From Clostridia bacterium (lineage in GTDB: Bacteria; Bacillota; Clostridia; Christensenellales; Borkfalkiaceae), in NCBI GenBank assembly GCA_017465865.1, contig JAFTVF010000005.1:1-37322 (forward strand): a DNA stretch of 37,322 bases. Direction: 5' to 3'. The notes beneath the pieces are model-generated. The model made no database searches, was not told the origin of the DNA, and was given only the letters and a program-made list of their open reading frames with translations. The position numbers and the translations under genes are program-made. Positions 15,806 to 23,639 of this stretch are shown here, in pieces. The stretch's first letter is position 1; every line of letters starts with the position of its first letter.

Positions 15806-16471
15806 TTATTCCTCGAATTTATAACCCAGACCGCGCAGGGTTACGATGAATTTCCTATACTCTTTCAAATTACCTCTCAGCATCTTAATATGCGTGTCCA
15901 CCGTACGGTCGTCGCCGTAGAAATCAAAACCCCATACGTCGTACAAGAGCTTTTCGCGCGTCAAAGCAATGCCTTTGTTCCGAACGAGATAGAATAAGAG
16001 TTCGTATTCCTTGGGCGTAAGCTCCGCCTTTTCGCCGTCCACGTACACGTTCCTGCCCGCCATATCGATCTGCAAGCCCTCGAATTTAAGGATCTCGTTG
16101 CCCGCGGGTTTTGCCGCGCGGCGTTTGGTTACCGCGTTGATACGCGCCATTACTTCCTTGGGCGAAAACGGCTTGGTTACGTAATCGTCCACGCCGATCT
16201 CGAACGCGAACAGCTTGTCGTATTCCTCGCCCCGCGCCGACAGCATAATCACGGGCACGTCCTTGGTCTTTTTGATCTCTTTCACCGCCGAGAACCCGTC
16301 GAGGTGCGGCATCATCACGTCCATAAGCACGAGATCGTACTCGTTTTCACGGCAGAGCTTCACCGCTTCCATACCGTCCCCCGCCTCGTACGCCTCGTTG
16401 CCCTCGAACTCCACGTATTCGCGGAGCACGCCGCGGATCATTTCTTCATCGTCTACAATGAGTATTTTCAT
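15806..16471 (-). CDS. OmpR-family response regulator
   Basis: Two-domain DNA-binding regulator of 221 residues. The receiver has the acidic pair DDEE at residues 7-10, phospho-acceptor Asp in VLMDVMMPHLDG, Thr/Ser in IMLSARGEE and Lys in VTKPFSPKE. The C-terminal winged helix has ELTPKEYELLFYL and TVDTHIKMLRGNL and ends in TLRGLGYKFEE. Partner of the kinase downstream. Its own promoter region has an 11-base-spaced direct repeat that would suit autoregulation. Confidence 0.95.
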   Translation of the reverse strand: MKILIVDDEEMIRGVLREYVEFEGNEAYEAGDGMEAVKLCRENEYDLVLMDVMMPHLDGFSAVKEIKKTKDVPVIMLSARGEEYDKLFAFEIGVDDYVTKPFSPKEVMARINAVTKRRAAKPAGNEILKFEGLQIDMAGRNVYVDGEKAELTPKEYELLFYLVRNKGIALTREKLLYDVWGFDFYGDDRTVDTHIKMLRGNLKEYRKFIVTLRGLGYKFEE

Positions 16472-16536
16472 ATCCTTATAACCCCTTTTCTTTTTTAGTA
16501 AATTCCCCGTTTTTTCCGTTTTTGGAAATCCTTACC

Positions 16537-16596
16537 TTTATACTATACCCGTATTTTGTCAATATTAAGGCAAAAATTTGTGAAATATCCGTGAAA
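16537..16596 (-). promoter_or_regulatory. Candidate autoregulated promoter of the two-component operon
   Basis: Minus-strand TTGACA (16557-16562) and TATAAA (16537-16542) are separated by only 14 bases. The same sequence with a 17-base spacer forms the consensus promoter before the glycosyltransferase gene (37154-37182). Just upstream, TTTCAC occurs twice with an 11-base period (16580-16585 and 16591-16596), the spacing used by OmpR/PhoB-type regulators. The rest of the 16472-16765 gap shows no gene. Confidence 0.4.
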
Positions 16597-16708
16597 ATTT
16601 CAAGGTCGCCGTATAAACCGCGCTTGTTTTGGGAATTTTTTCGTTCGTTTTACAGTATACCACATTTCCGTTTCTTTGTCAAGTGCGGAAACGCCGCGGA
16701 TTTGAGTA

Positions 16709-16736
16709 ACATATTTCCTTTCCCTTGCATATAGTA
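16709..16736 (+). promoter_or_regulatory. Candidate mother-cell sigma (K or E type) promoter of ylmC
   Basis: AC (16709-16710), 17 bases, CATATAGTA (16728-16736) fits the sigma-K pattern AC-N17-CATAnnnTA exactly and the sigma-E -10 in part. It lies 30 bases before the ATG. No sigma-A promoter is apparent nearer the gene. Confidence 0.4.
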
Positions 16737-16765
16737 TATGGAGAGCATTTTTAAGGAGCGTCGTT

Positions 16766-17110
16766 ATGGAATTGAGTTTTTCGGAACTTCGAACGAAAGA
16801 GGTCGTCAACACACTCGACGGAAGAAAACTCGGACGGGTCTGCGATATCGCGCTGTGCTATCCCGAAAACAAATGGCTGGGCATTATCGTACCGGGCAAC
16901 CGCGGCTTCGGTTTTAAGAAAAACGAACTGTTTATCGATCTGAAAAATATCGTCAAGATCGGCGAGGACGTCATTCTCGTCAACGTCGGACTTCCCCGAA
17001 AACAAAGCGGCGGAAAACGCGGTCGGAACACGCCACCGCCTCCCCCGCCGTCGGATTGCAATTTTGACGGCGGTTGTAACGCAGGCAGAAACTACGATGA
17101 ATTTGAATAA
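16766..17110 (+). CDS. ylmC: YlmC/YmxH-family PRC-barrel protein
   Basis: Small protein of 114 residues. The first 78 form one PRC-barrel domain (SELRTKEVVNTLDGRKLGRV, then WLGIIVPG and the DLKNIVKIGEDVILV end), which is the whole of the YlmC/YmxH sporulation-associated family. The tail carries a run of seven prolines and two cysteines and looks disordered. The ATG at 16766 has AAGGAG upstream. Members of the family often sit near sigE-sigG in Firmicutes, as here. Molecular function is not known. Confidence 0.85.
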   Translation: MELSFSELRTKEVVNTLDGRKLGRVCDIALCYPENKWLGIIVPGNRGFGFKKNELFIDLKNIVKIGEDVILVNVGLPRKQSGGKRGRNTPPPPPPSDCNFDGGCNAGRNYDEFE

Positions 17111-17118
17111 AAAAAGCA

Positions 17119-17151
17119 GGGGCGGCTCGTTCGAGCCGCCCTCCCGTTTTA
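17119..17151 (+). terminator. Intrinsic terminator after ylmC
   Basis: GGGCGGCTC, loop GTTC, GAGCCGCCCT, followed after CCCG by TTTTATATTTATT. It begins about ten bases after the stop codon. The inverted repeat core at 17121-17140 is perfect. Confidence 0.85.
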
Positions 17152-17228
17152 TATTTATTGTACTAAATCCGTACATTTTCCCAAATCCTCTCTTAAATAT
17201 TATATAATTACTGTAAGGAGTATTTGAA

Positions 17229-17465
17229 ATGTTAAATTTAGGAACGAAATTAAAAGAACTTCGTAAAGAAAAAATCCTCACACAGCAAGAACTTGCTAAA
17301 AGTATTGACCTATCTCAATCCACAATCTCGTGTTGGGAAAATGGGAAACGCACCCCTACCGTATCTGCCTTAATAAAACTTTGCTTATTGTTTAATGTTT
17401 CCGCAAATTATTTGTTGGGTCTTACCGATATACGCCAACGAAAAGTTACGAAATATTCAGCCTGA
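17229..17465 (+). CDS. XRE-family helix-turn-helix regulator
   Basis: Small DNA-binding protein of 78 residues consisting of one HTH_3 domain: LKELRKEKILTQQELAKSI, LSQSTISCWENGKRTP, LIKLCLLFNVSANYLLGLT, as in Cro/CI-type repressors. The ATG at 17229 has AAGGAG eight bases upstream and TATAAT at 17203-17208. Codon use is clearly more AT-rich than its neighbours, which suggests recent acquisition. It converges on sigG and overlaps its 3' end by 20 bases. A weak hairpin CCTGA/TCAGG with seven T (17461-17486), lying inside the sigG coding strand, could terminate it. Target unknown. Confidence 0.85.
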   Translation: MLNLGTKLKELRKEKILTQQELAKSIDLSQSTISCWENGKRTPTVSALIKLCLLFNVSANYLLGLTDIRQRKVTKYSA

Positions 17466-18213
17466 TATTGTTCAGGGCGTTTTTTTCAAGCCTTGAAACC
17501 TGCGCTTGGGATATGCCTACCTCTTCGGAAATTTCCGTCTGCGTTTTGCCCTCGTAGTAACGCAAGAACAGAATTTTCTTTTCGCGCTCGCCCAGCTTTT
17601 CCATCGCTTCGCCAAGCGCGACGTGTTCCGTCCAGATCTCGTCCGTGTTCTTTTCGTCGCAGAGCTGATCCATCAAAAGAAGCGTATCGCCCGCTTTATT
17701 ATACACAGGCTCGTAGATAGAGATCGGGTCGGAGATCGCGTCGAGCGCGTACACCACTTCGCGTTCCGCCACCTGCAAGACTTCCGCGATCTTTTCGATC
17801 GTCGCTTCCTCGTCGCGGCTTTCGATCTCCTCGCGCGCTTTCAGCACCTTATACGCCATATCGCGGATACTGCGCGAAACGCGGAGGGAATTTCCGTCGC
17901 GGAGATACCGCTTGATTTCCCCGATGATCATCGGCACGGCGTAGGTCGAAAACTTCACGCCTACGCTTAAATCAAACCCGTCGATCGCCTTGATGAGGCC
18001 CACGCAACCCGCCTGAAACACGTCGTCCGCGCCGAGGTTTTTGATACGAAACCGTTTTACAAGCGATAACACCAACCGCATATTGCCGATAATGAACTTA
18101 TCCCGAGCCTGCTTATCCCCGCTTTTGAGGCGTTTCATGAGTTCTTCGTTTTCCTTAGCCGTCAGCTTCGGTAGTCCCGAGGTATCCACCCCGCAAATCT
18201 CCACTTTCTGCAT
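17446..18213 (-). CDS. sigG: Sporulation sigma factor SigG
   Basis: Forespore-specific RNA polymerase sigma factor of late sporulation, 255 residues. The N-terminal KVEICGVDTSGLPKLTAKE is a SigG hallmark. Region 2 has NMRLVLSLVKRF and FQAGCVGLIKAIDGFDLSVGVKFSTYAVPMIIGEI; region 4 ends with TQTEISEEVGISQAQVSRLEKNAL. The ATG at 18213 has AGGAGG upstream. It follows sigE as in Bacillus and Clostridium, with an 83-base gap that contains a sigma-G-like promoter. Confidence 0.97.
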   Translation of the reverse strand: MQKVEICGVDTSGLPKLTAKENEELMKRLKSGDKQARDKFIIGNMRLVLSLVKRFRIKNLGADDVFQAGCVGLIKAIDGFDLSVGVKFSTYAVPMIIGEIKRYLRDGNSLRVSRSIRDMAYKVLKAREEIESRDEEATIEKIAEVLQVAEREVVYALDAISDPISIYEPVYNKAGDTLLLMDQLCDEKNTDEIWTEHVALGEAMEKLGEREKKILFLRYYEGKTQTEISEEVGISQAQVSRLEKNALNNIRLNIS

Positions 18214-18272
18214 ACCTTTTTCCTCCTTTTTCGTATGTAAAAAACAAAAAACAAGGGTAGCAGGTGTGCAAT

Positions 18273-18302
18273 GAGTATGCGCAAACCGTAAATTTTTTAT
18301 TC
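18273..18302 (-). promoter_or_regulatory. Candidate sigma-G promoter upstream of sigG
   Basis: Minus-strand GAATA (18298-18302), 18-base spacer, CATACTC (18273-18279) matches the published sigma-G pattern GnATR-N18-CAtnnTA at all but the last base. The -35 element is formed by the last codon and stop codon of sigE. The -10 lies about 60 bases before the sigG ATG. Confidence 0.55.
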
Positions 18303-19010
18303 CATTTTCGCGATTTCTTTTTTCAGGCGCAAAATGATCTTTTTTTCCAAACGGGATATGTAGCTTTGGGAAATGCCAAGCAGATCGGCGACGTCTTTTT
18401 GGGTCATTTCCTCCCCGCCGCCTAGCCCAAAGCGCAGAAACATAATTTTGCGTTCCCGTTCGGATAATTTCTTCAAAGCCTCTTTGAGCTGTTCGCGCTC
18501 CGCGTTCGCTTCGATATCCCCGTACACGCTGTCCGCAGACGTGCCTAAAATATCGGAAAGCAACAGTTCGTTGCCCTCGAAATCGGTGTTGAGCGGCTCG
18601 TCAAAAGACACCTCGCTTTTCAGCCTCGCGGTACGGCGCAGATACATCAAAATCTCGTTTTCGATACAGCGCGAGGCGTACGTGGCGAGCTTGATATTCT
18701 TGTCCGTTTTGAAAGAATTGATCGCTTTGATCAGCCCGATCGTGCCGATCGATACGAGGTCGTCGTTTTCCACCCCCGTATTGTCGAATTTGCGCGCAAT
18801 ATACACGACCAAACGCAAATTGTGCTGGATAAGCAGCGCTTTCGCCTTTTCCTTTTCCGCGTCCTCGCCTAATTTTCTCAGCATTTCCCCCTCTTCCTCG
18901 GCAGAAAGCGGCAACGGCAACGCCTCGCCGTTCCCGCAAACGTAGTCTACCGCGTCTTTGTCCGAAATGATCTTTTGTAAAAACATTCGTAACACTTCTT
19001 TGATGCTCAT
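18297..19010 (-). CDS. sigE: Sporulation sigma factor SigE (pro-sigma-E)
   Basis: Early mother-cell sigma factor, 237 residues. About 25-30 N-terminal residues before [14 protein letters not shown] form the pro-sequence that SpoIIGA removes. The core [71 protein letters not shown] and [20 protein letters not shown] is nearly identical to the family. It starts four bases after the spoIIGA stop, so protease and substrate are co-translated. Confidence 0.97.
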   Translation of the reverse strand: MSIKEVLRMFLQKIISDKDAVDYVCGNGEALPLPLSAEEEGEMLRKLGEDAEKEKAKALLIQHNLRLVVYIARKFDNTGVENDDLVSIGTIGLIKAINSFKTDKNIKLATYASRCIENEILMYLRRTARLKSEVSFDEPLNTDFEGNELLLSDILGTSADSVYGDIEANAEREQLKEALKKLSERERKIMFLRFGLGGGEEMTQKDVADLLGISQSYISRLEKKIILRLKKEIAKME

Positions 19011-19014
19011 AACT

Positions 19015-19806
19015 TTATCCCTCGAATATCCCTGCGTTTAACAGTATCTTGTACTCTCTCTTTACCATATTCGCCGACGGCGCAAAATATACCTCTTTTA
19101 TTTCATGGATTTCCTCTTGTGTTTTTATGGCAATTTTGCCTTTATATAACGGCGTTTTTTTCTCGCCCGTAACCGTTGCGATACTCATTTCATCGCATAC
19201 CTGCCCCGTGTTTTCGAAAATTTCCCTTGCAAACAGCTCGTAGATCAGCTCAGGCGAAAGGAAGCAGACGGGCACGCCGTTTTTCGTCGCCCTGTTTCCG
19301 CTGTCGAAAAAACCCGTAGCGTTTACCGTTTTTTCGCCGTTGATAAGCCTGCAATCGTAGATAAAGGCGTACAATGCCCGCCTCCCATAGAGTTTTCGGA
19401 CGAACACGAGGGCAAAAGCGGCAAGCGCGGTAAATCCGAGCAGTACCCAAAAGGGCTTATGCCTTGAAAATTTCCCCGAAACGCCCAAGAGCGTACCCCC
19501 GAACGCGAACGAGAAAACGAAGAAAAAAACCGCGGTCAACGCATACCTGCTCCGTTCTTTTTTCGTTTTCACCCGTCCGAACGCGAACAAACACAATAGC
19601 GCGCCAACGGAGAATTTCAGCAAGGTCAAAAGCACGCTCGGCAAACGCAAAAACGGATAAACGAGCGCAAACCCCGCGCCGACGAGCGCGGAAAAGAGTA
19701 TGCTTCGCCAGCGGATATACGATTTCGAAGCGGCGAGGGAGAGCGACAAGAGTACGCCGTCGAAAAAGAAGTTTTCCAAAAACGCGTACTCGATATATAC
19801 CGTCAT
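19015..19806 (-). CDS. spoIIGA: Sigma-E processing peptidase SpoIIGA
   Basis: Membrane-bound aspartic protease of the septum that activates pro-sigma-E. The 263-residue product has five hydrophobic segments in the first 140 residues and a cytoplasmic protease domain with the catalytic motif GFFDSGNRA (Asp at about residue 168). Position directly before sigE is diagnostic. The ATG at 19806 has AAAGGAG upstream. A TATAAT -10 lies at 19846-19851 (minus strand); no clear -35 or Spo0A box was seen. Confidence 0.95.
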   Translation of the reverse strand: MTVYIEYAFLENFFFDGVLLSLSLAASKSYIRWRSILFSALVGAGFALVYPFLRLPSVLLTLLKFSVGALLCLFAFGRVKTKKERSRYALTAVFFFVFSFAFGGTLLGVSGKFSRHKPFWVLLGFTALAAFALVFVRKLYGRRALYAFIYDCRLINGEKTVNATGFFDSGNRATKNGVPVCFLSPELIYELFAREIFENTGQVCDEMSIATVTGEKKTPLYKGKIAIKTQEEIHEIKEVYFAPSANMVKREYKILLNAGIFEG

Positions 19807-19845
19807 GTAAAGCGCCCTCTCCTTTTCCGCCGAGTGATCGAGGCT

Positions 19846-19851
19846 ATTATA
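19846..19851 (-). promoter_or_regulatory. -10 element before spoIIGA
   Basis: Minus-strand TATAAT, 39 bases before the spoIIGA ATG. Neither 17- nor 22-base spacing gives a recognisable -35, which would fit an activator-dependent promoter such as the Spo0A-driven spoIIG promoter, but no TGNCGAA box is visible. Confidence 0.4.
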
Positions 19852-19870
19852 CCACGCCCGCGCGCAAAAA

Positions 19871-19904
19871 ATAAAAACGCTTTTTAGCGAAAAAGCGTTT
19901 TTAT
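19871..19904 (-). terminator. Strong bidirectional terminator after yraN
   Basis: Perfect 15-base inverted repeat (ATAAAAACGCTTTTT) with the four-base loop AGCG and T-rich ends on both strands. It lies 17 bases after the yraN stop and closes the long minus-strand run that starts at asnS. Confidence 0.85.
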
Positions 19905-19921
19905 TGTCTTATGAAAATATC

Positions 19922-20281
19922 TTAAAATGCGTTTTTATAATACTCTACCTTTCCGTCGGCGTACACTTCGGCAACGTCGAACCGCGCGTTGGGTTCTTCG
20001 CCCGTTTGCAACCCGTAATATTCCGCGATCTTATAATAACGGCGTTGCTTGTCGTAGCCCACCGCCTCGCGGGGCGCGCCGTAGTTTGCGTTCGTCCGCG
20101 TTTTGACTTCCACGAACGCGATCTCGTCGCCGTCTTTCACGATGATATCCGCTTCGCCGAACGGGGTTTTATAGTTTTTCAAAAGCAGTTTACAGCCCTG
20201 CTTTTTGAGGTATTGCGCGACGAGCTTTTCCCCTTTCCTGCCTAAAACTTTTTTGTGAACGTCCTGCGATGAATGGGGCAT
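19922..20281 (-). CDS. yraN: YraN/UPF0102 family nuclease-like protein
   Basis: Small protein of 119 residues with the restriction-endonuclease-like fold: GRKGEKLVAQYLKKQG, then FGEADIIVKDGDEIAFVEVKTR, where the Asp and the ExK pair are the putative metal-binding residues, and RFDVAEVY near the end. Function in the cell is not established. The ATG at 20281 has AAAGGAG upstream and overlaps the rnhB 3' end by 40 bases, the usual pairing of these two genes. Confidence 0.93.
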   Translation of the reverse strand: MPHSSQDVHKKVLGRKGEKLVAQYLKKQGCKLLLKNYKTPFGEADIIVKDGDEIAFVEVKTRTNANYGAPREAVGYDKQRRYYKIAEYYGLQTGEEPNARFDVAEVYADGKVEYYKNAF

Positions 20282-20862
20282 AAGCCGTACTCCTTTATCC
20301 CTGCGATATGCGCCGCCGTGCCGTAGCCCTTGTTCTTTTCAAAGGCGTACTGCGGATAAGTTTTCGCGTATTCGTCCATCAGATTATCCCGATAGACCTT
20401 GGCGATAATGCTTGCCGCGCCGATGGAATAGGACAGCGCGTCGCCGTGGATAACGCTGCGCTGCGGAAATGCGATATCGATCGTCATATTCCCGTCCGTC
20501 AGCACCGTATCGGGCGGTATTTCCAGCGTTTCGATCGCCCGTTTCATGCCCAGCTTCGTCGCTTCTAAAATATTGATTTCGTCGATCGTCTTTTCGTCGA
20601 TTTCGATGATCGTATAGCAAAGCGCGCGTTGTTTGATCTCCTCCGCAAGCTGTTCGCGTTTCTTTTCGGAGAGCTTTTTGCTGTCGTCCACGCCCTCGAC
20701 GAGCTGATCGCTATCGAGCGGCATCACGACCGCCGCGCAGACCACAGGACCTGCGAGCGGACCTCTGCCCACCTCGTCCACGCCCGCGATATACCGACAG
20801 CCCTGCGCAAAAAGCGCGCGTTCGTATGCAAGTTTTTCGTCTGCGTTCCAAATCTTTTTCAT
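20242..20862 (-). CDS. rnhB: Ribonuclease HII
   Basis: Removes ribonucleotides from DNA and RNA from hybrids. The 206-residue product has the catalytic start GVDEVGRGPLAGPVV (Asp-Glu), DSKKLSEKKRE, the Asp in LTDGN, and HGDALSYSIGAASIIAKVYRD with the fourth acidic residue. Full length. It starts seven bases after rbgA and overlaps yraN. Confidence 0.97.
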   Translation of the reverse strand: MKKIWNADEKLAYERALFAQGCRYIAGVDEVGRGPLAGPVVCAAVVMPLDSDQLVEGVDDSKKLSEKKREQLAEEIKQRALCYTIIEIDEKTIDEINILEATKLGMKRAIETLEIPPDTVLTDGNMTIDIAFPQRSVIHGDALSYSIGAASIIAKVYRDNLMDEYAKTYPQYAFEKNKGYGTAAHIAGIKEYGLCPIHRRTFTKKF

Positions 20863-20869
20863 AGCGTTT

Positions 20870-21727
20870 TCAAAACTCGAAATCTTTATAGTCGGTCGGG
20901 TTTTCCAAGCAAATTTTCCCGATCCTGCCCTTGCGGAAATCGTCGATCAGCGCTTTTGCGCCGCGCTCGTAATCGAATTCCCCGCCGCGGAGAATAAAGC
21001 CGCGGCGCTTGCAGAGCGCCTCGTACATGCCCAGCTTTTCGGAAAAGTCGGTGATACCGTAACGCTCGGTGAGGTACTGCGGGTATTTTTCCGCCAGCTC
21101 GCCCAAAAGTTCGAGCGCGATATCGTCCATATCCAAAATATCGTCGTTGATACTGCCGATATACGCAAGATGCCGCGCGTGGTATTGATTATCAAAGGAC
21201 GGGGGCATCGTGCCGGGGGTGTCAAGCAAATCGAACGCGCCGCATTTCAGCCAACGCACGTCCCGCGTAACGCCCGCTTTATCGCCCGTCTTGGCGCGTT
21301 TTTGACCGCTTAACAGATTGACGATCGTGCTTTTGCCCGTATTCGGAATCCCCGCCACCATAAATCGGAAAGTACGGTTCAAGCCCTTGGCTTGCGCGCG
21401 GGCGCGTTTTTCTTCGGTGATTGCGTTCAGCTTCTGCACGAGAATACGCTTCGTCGAAATATTCGTCGAGTCGCATTTGACGGCGAGCTTGCCCTTATCC
21501 TCGAACAGCTTCAAAAACGCGTCCGCCTTGCCGTCGGCGAGGTCGGATTTATTGAGCACGTATAAAATCGGCTTTTCGCCGAAGATCTTTTTGAAATTCT
21601 TGTTCACGGTCGCAATCGGCGCGCGCGCGTCGAGGACGCAGATCACGCCGTCGCAAAGATCGCGCTTCGCCTCCATGTCGCGCATGGCTTTCGTCATATG
21701 ACCGGGAAACCATTGTATATTTTTCAT
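20870..21727 (-). CDS. rbgA: Ribosome biogenesis GTPase RbgA/YlqF
   Basis: Circularly permuted GTPase needed for late 50S assembly. The 285-residue product begins IQWFPGHMTKAMR (the family hallmark), has the G4 motif LNKSDL before G1 GIPNTGKST and G3 LLDTPGTMPPSF, and a C-terminal helical domain. Order trmD-rbgA-rnhB is common in Firmicutes. Start ATG 21727 follows AAAGGTG. Confidence 0.96.
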   Translation of the reverse strand: MKNIQWFPGHMTKAMRDMEAKRDLCDGVICVLDARAPIATVNKNFKKIFGEKPILYVLNKSDLADGKADAFLKLFEDKGKLAVKCDSTNISTKRILVQKLNAITEEKRARAQAKGLNRTFRFMVAGIPNTGKSTIVNLLSGQKRAKTGDKAGVTRDVRWLKCGAFDLLDTPGTMPPSFDNQYHARHLAYIGSINDDILDMDDIALELLGELAEKYPQYLTERYGITDFSEKLGMYEALCKRRGFILRGGEFDYERGAKALIDDFRKGRIGKICLENPTDYKDFEF

Positions 21728-21736
21728 TTCACACCT

Positions 21737-22402
21737 TTACTTCAACAGATCGGGGCGGTTCTTTTTCGTGATCGCGATCGACTGTTCCCTGCGCCACGCG
21801 TCGATCTTGGCGTGGTCGCCGCTGCGGAGCACCTCGGGCACGGCAAGACCGCGGTATTCCTGCGGCCGCGTATACTGCGGGTATTCGAGCAGGTTTTCCG
21901 AAAAGCTCTCGTCTACGAGCGACGACGTGCTAATCACCCCGTCCACGTACCGTGAAACGCAATCGGCAACGACCATAGCGGGCAATTCCCCGCCCGTCAA
22001 AACGTAATCTCCGATGGAAATTTCCTCGTCGATAAACAGATCGAGCACGCGCTGGTCTACGCCCTCGTAGTGTCCGCAAAGCAAGATCAAATGCTCGTAT
22101 TCGAGTAGTTCAAACACCTTTTGCTGACGGAATACCTGTCCTTTTGGGGACATATAGATCCGCCTTGCCTTGTGCTCGGGGTCGAGCGCCTCGATCGCGC
22201 TGCCGATGGGCTGCGCCATCATCACCATACCCGCGCCGCCGCCGAACGGATAATCGTCGCATTTCAAATGCTTATCCTCGGTATAATCGCGGATATTGAC
22301 GATATTGATTTGTATTTTTCCCGATTTCTGCGCTCTGCCGATAATGCTTTCTTGCATCGCCGAGAACATCTCGGGGAAAAGGGTTAAAATATCGATTTTC
22401 AT
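21737..22402 (-). CDS. trmD: tRNA (guanine-N1)-methyltransferase TrmD
   Basis: Makes m1G37 in tRNA with SAM, preventing frameshifts. The 221-residue product has MKIDILTLFPEMF, the gap PFGGGAGMVM, and the trefoil-knot SAM site LLCGHYEGVDQRV and SIGDYVLTGGELPAM. The C-terminal helical domain has the expected YPQYTRP sequence. Unlike the usual rpsP-rimM-trmD-rplS order, rimM and rplS are absent, and ftsY is the upstream neighbour. Start ATG 22402 with AAGGA. Confidence 0.97.
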   Translation of the reverse strand: MKIDILTLFPEMFSAMQESIIGRAQKSGKIQINIVNIRDYTEDKHLKCDDYPFGGGAGMVMMAQPIGSAIEALDPEHKARRIYMSPKGQVFRQQKVFELLEYEHLILLCGHYEGVDQRVLDLFIDEEISIGDYVLTGGELPAMVVADCVSRYVDGVISTSSLVDESFSENLLEYPQYTRPQEYRGLAVPEVLRSGDHAKIDAWRREQSIAITKKNRPDLLK

Positions 22403-22412
22403 ACGCTCGTCC

Positions 22413-23309
22413 TTACAGGATCGCTTCTACGAAGCTCTTGCTGTCGAAAAATTCAAGGTCTTCCATTTTCTCGCCAACGCCTGCAAACACCACGGGCAGG
22501 GTCAATTCCTGCGCGAGCGAGAACACGAACCCGCCCTTTGCCGTGCCGTCGAGCTTGGTAAGCACGATCCCGTCGAGTTCTACCGCTTCGTCGAATACAC
22601 GGGCTTGATTTACGGCGTTCTGTCCCGTCGTCGCGTCGAGCACGAGCAGTTTCAAAAAATCCGCTTCGGGGTACTCGCGCGTAACCACGCGGTCCATTTT
22701 CCGAAGCTCGTTCATGAGGTTATCCTTGACGTGCAATCTGCCCGCCGTATCCACGATCACGACGTCCGTGCCCTTTGCCTTTGCCGAGGACACCGCGTCG
22801 AAGATGACCGCCGACGGATCGCTGCCCTCCTCGTGCTTGACGATACGCACTTTCGCGCGCTCCGCCCAGATCGACAGCTGTTCGCTCGCCGCCGCGCGGA
22901 AAGTATCCGCCGCCGCGACGGTAACCGTCTTGCCCTGCGCGAGGAAATAGTGCGCGAGCTTGCCCACCGTCGTCGTTTTTCCCACGCCGTTCACGCCTAC
23001 GAGCATAATAACGCAGGGATACTGCGGAGGCTCAACCTCGCTTTCCTCCAAAATATCGGTGAGAATACCCCGAAGCAGTTCGGTTACGTACGCCTCATCC
23101 TTGAGTTTTTCGGAAATCGCCAGCTTTTTCACACGCCCTACGACCTCTTGCGCCGTCGTATACGATACGTCGGAGGCGATTAAAATTTCTTCTAATTCGT
23201 CATAAAACTCGTTGCCGAGCTTGTTTTTGGAAAAGAGCACGCGGAGTTTTTCCGAAAGGTTGTCTTTCGTCTTTTTCAACGCGCCGAAAAGTTTTCCGAA
23301 TATGCCCAT
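22413..23309 (-). CDS. ftsY: Signal recognition particle receptor FtsY
   Basis: SRP receptor GTPase that docks ribosomes to the membrane. The 298-residue product has an N domain (about 25-90), then the G domain with GVNGVGKTTTVGKLA, DTFRAAASEQL, VDTAGR and TKLDGTAKGG. The acidic A domain of enterobacterial FtsY is missing, as usual in Gram-positives. Separated from smc by hairpin array E, then closely followed by trmD (ten bases). Confidence 0.97.
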   Translation of the reverse strand: MGIFGKLFGALKKTKDNLSEKLRVLFSKNKLGNEFYDELEEILIASDVSYTTAQEVVGRVKKLAISEKLKDEAYVTELLRGILTDILEESEVEPPQYPCVIMLVGVNGVGKTTTVGKLAHYFLAQGKTVTVAAADTFRAAASEQLSIWAERAKVRIVKHEEGSDPSAVIFDAVSSAKAKGTDVVIVDTAGRLHVKDNLMNELRKMDRVVTREYPEADFLKLLVLDATTGQNAVNQARVFDEAVELDGIVLTKLDGTAKGGFVFSLAQELTLPVVFAGVGEKMEDLEFFDSKSFVEAIL

Positions 23310-23472
23310 ATTTTCTCCTTTTTCCGCCCTACGGGCGCGATATAAAGGCTTACGCCAGTGAAATGATTAAAGCCAGTGAATTGCGCGTAAACGCGCGTGA
23401 ATTTTCGTTAACGCTCAGTGAATTGGGCTTGCGCCCGTGAATTGCGTTTCTACGAAACGCGTTATGGCAAAA

Positions 23473-23501
23473 ATTATACAAGTATACTTGTAAACCCGCA
23501 A
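23473..23501 (-). promoter_or_regulatory. Promoter-like element inside array E core
   Basis: Minus-strand TTGCGG (23496-23501), 17-base spacer, TATAAT (23473-23478), facing ftsY. The 16-bp palindrome at 23477-23492 fills most of the spacer and touches the -10, where an operator would sit. Confidence 0.45.
23477..23492 (-). repeat. 16-bp core palindrome, copy 2
   Basis: TACAAGTATACTTGTA in array E; on the minus strand the flanks (TTT before, TAAT after) match copy 1. Confidence 0.9.
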
Positions 23502-23639
23502 AGGCGTTAGAATATTCCCTCAACGCAACCATAGGTTGCAATTCACGCGCCAAAGGCGCAATTCACGAAATTTATTTCAGTTCACGCAAGGCTTTGCCTT
23601 GCAATTCACTCTATTCCTCGGTTTGCCAAAGGCAAAGCC

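Larger units (their letters stand above)
23358..23609. repeat. Hairpin-cassette array E (inverted, long core)
   Basis: Same element as arrays A-D but in the opposite orientation. Reading the minus strand: AAGGC-aaa-GCCTT, AAATAAATTT, GCGCC-tttg-GGCGC, CAACC-tatg-GTTG, then the long core with the 16-bp palindrome, then GCGTTTC-gta-GAAACGC, GGGC-gcaa-GCCC, a GCG-ttaa-CG unit and GCGCG-tttac-CGCG. The core can be aligned base by base with that of array D. The outer left part (23358-23375) is degenerate. It fills the 330-base gap between smc and ftsY, which contains nothing else visible. Confidence 0.88.
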
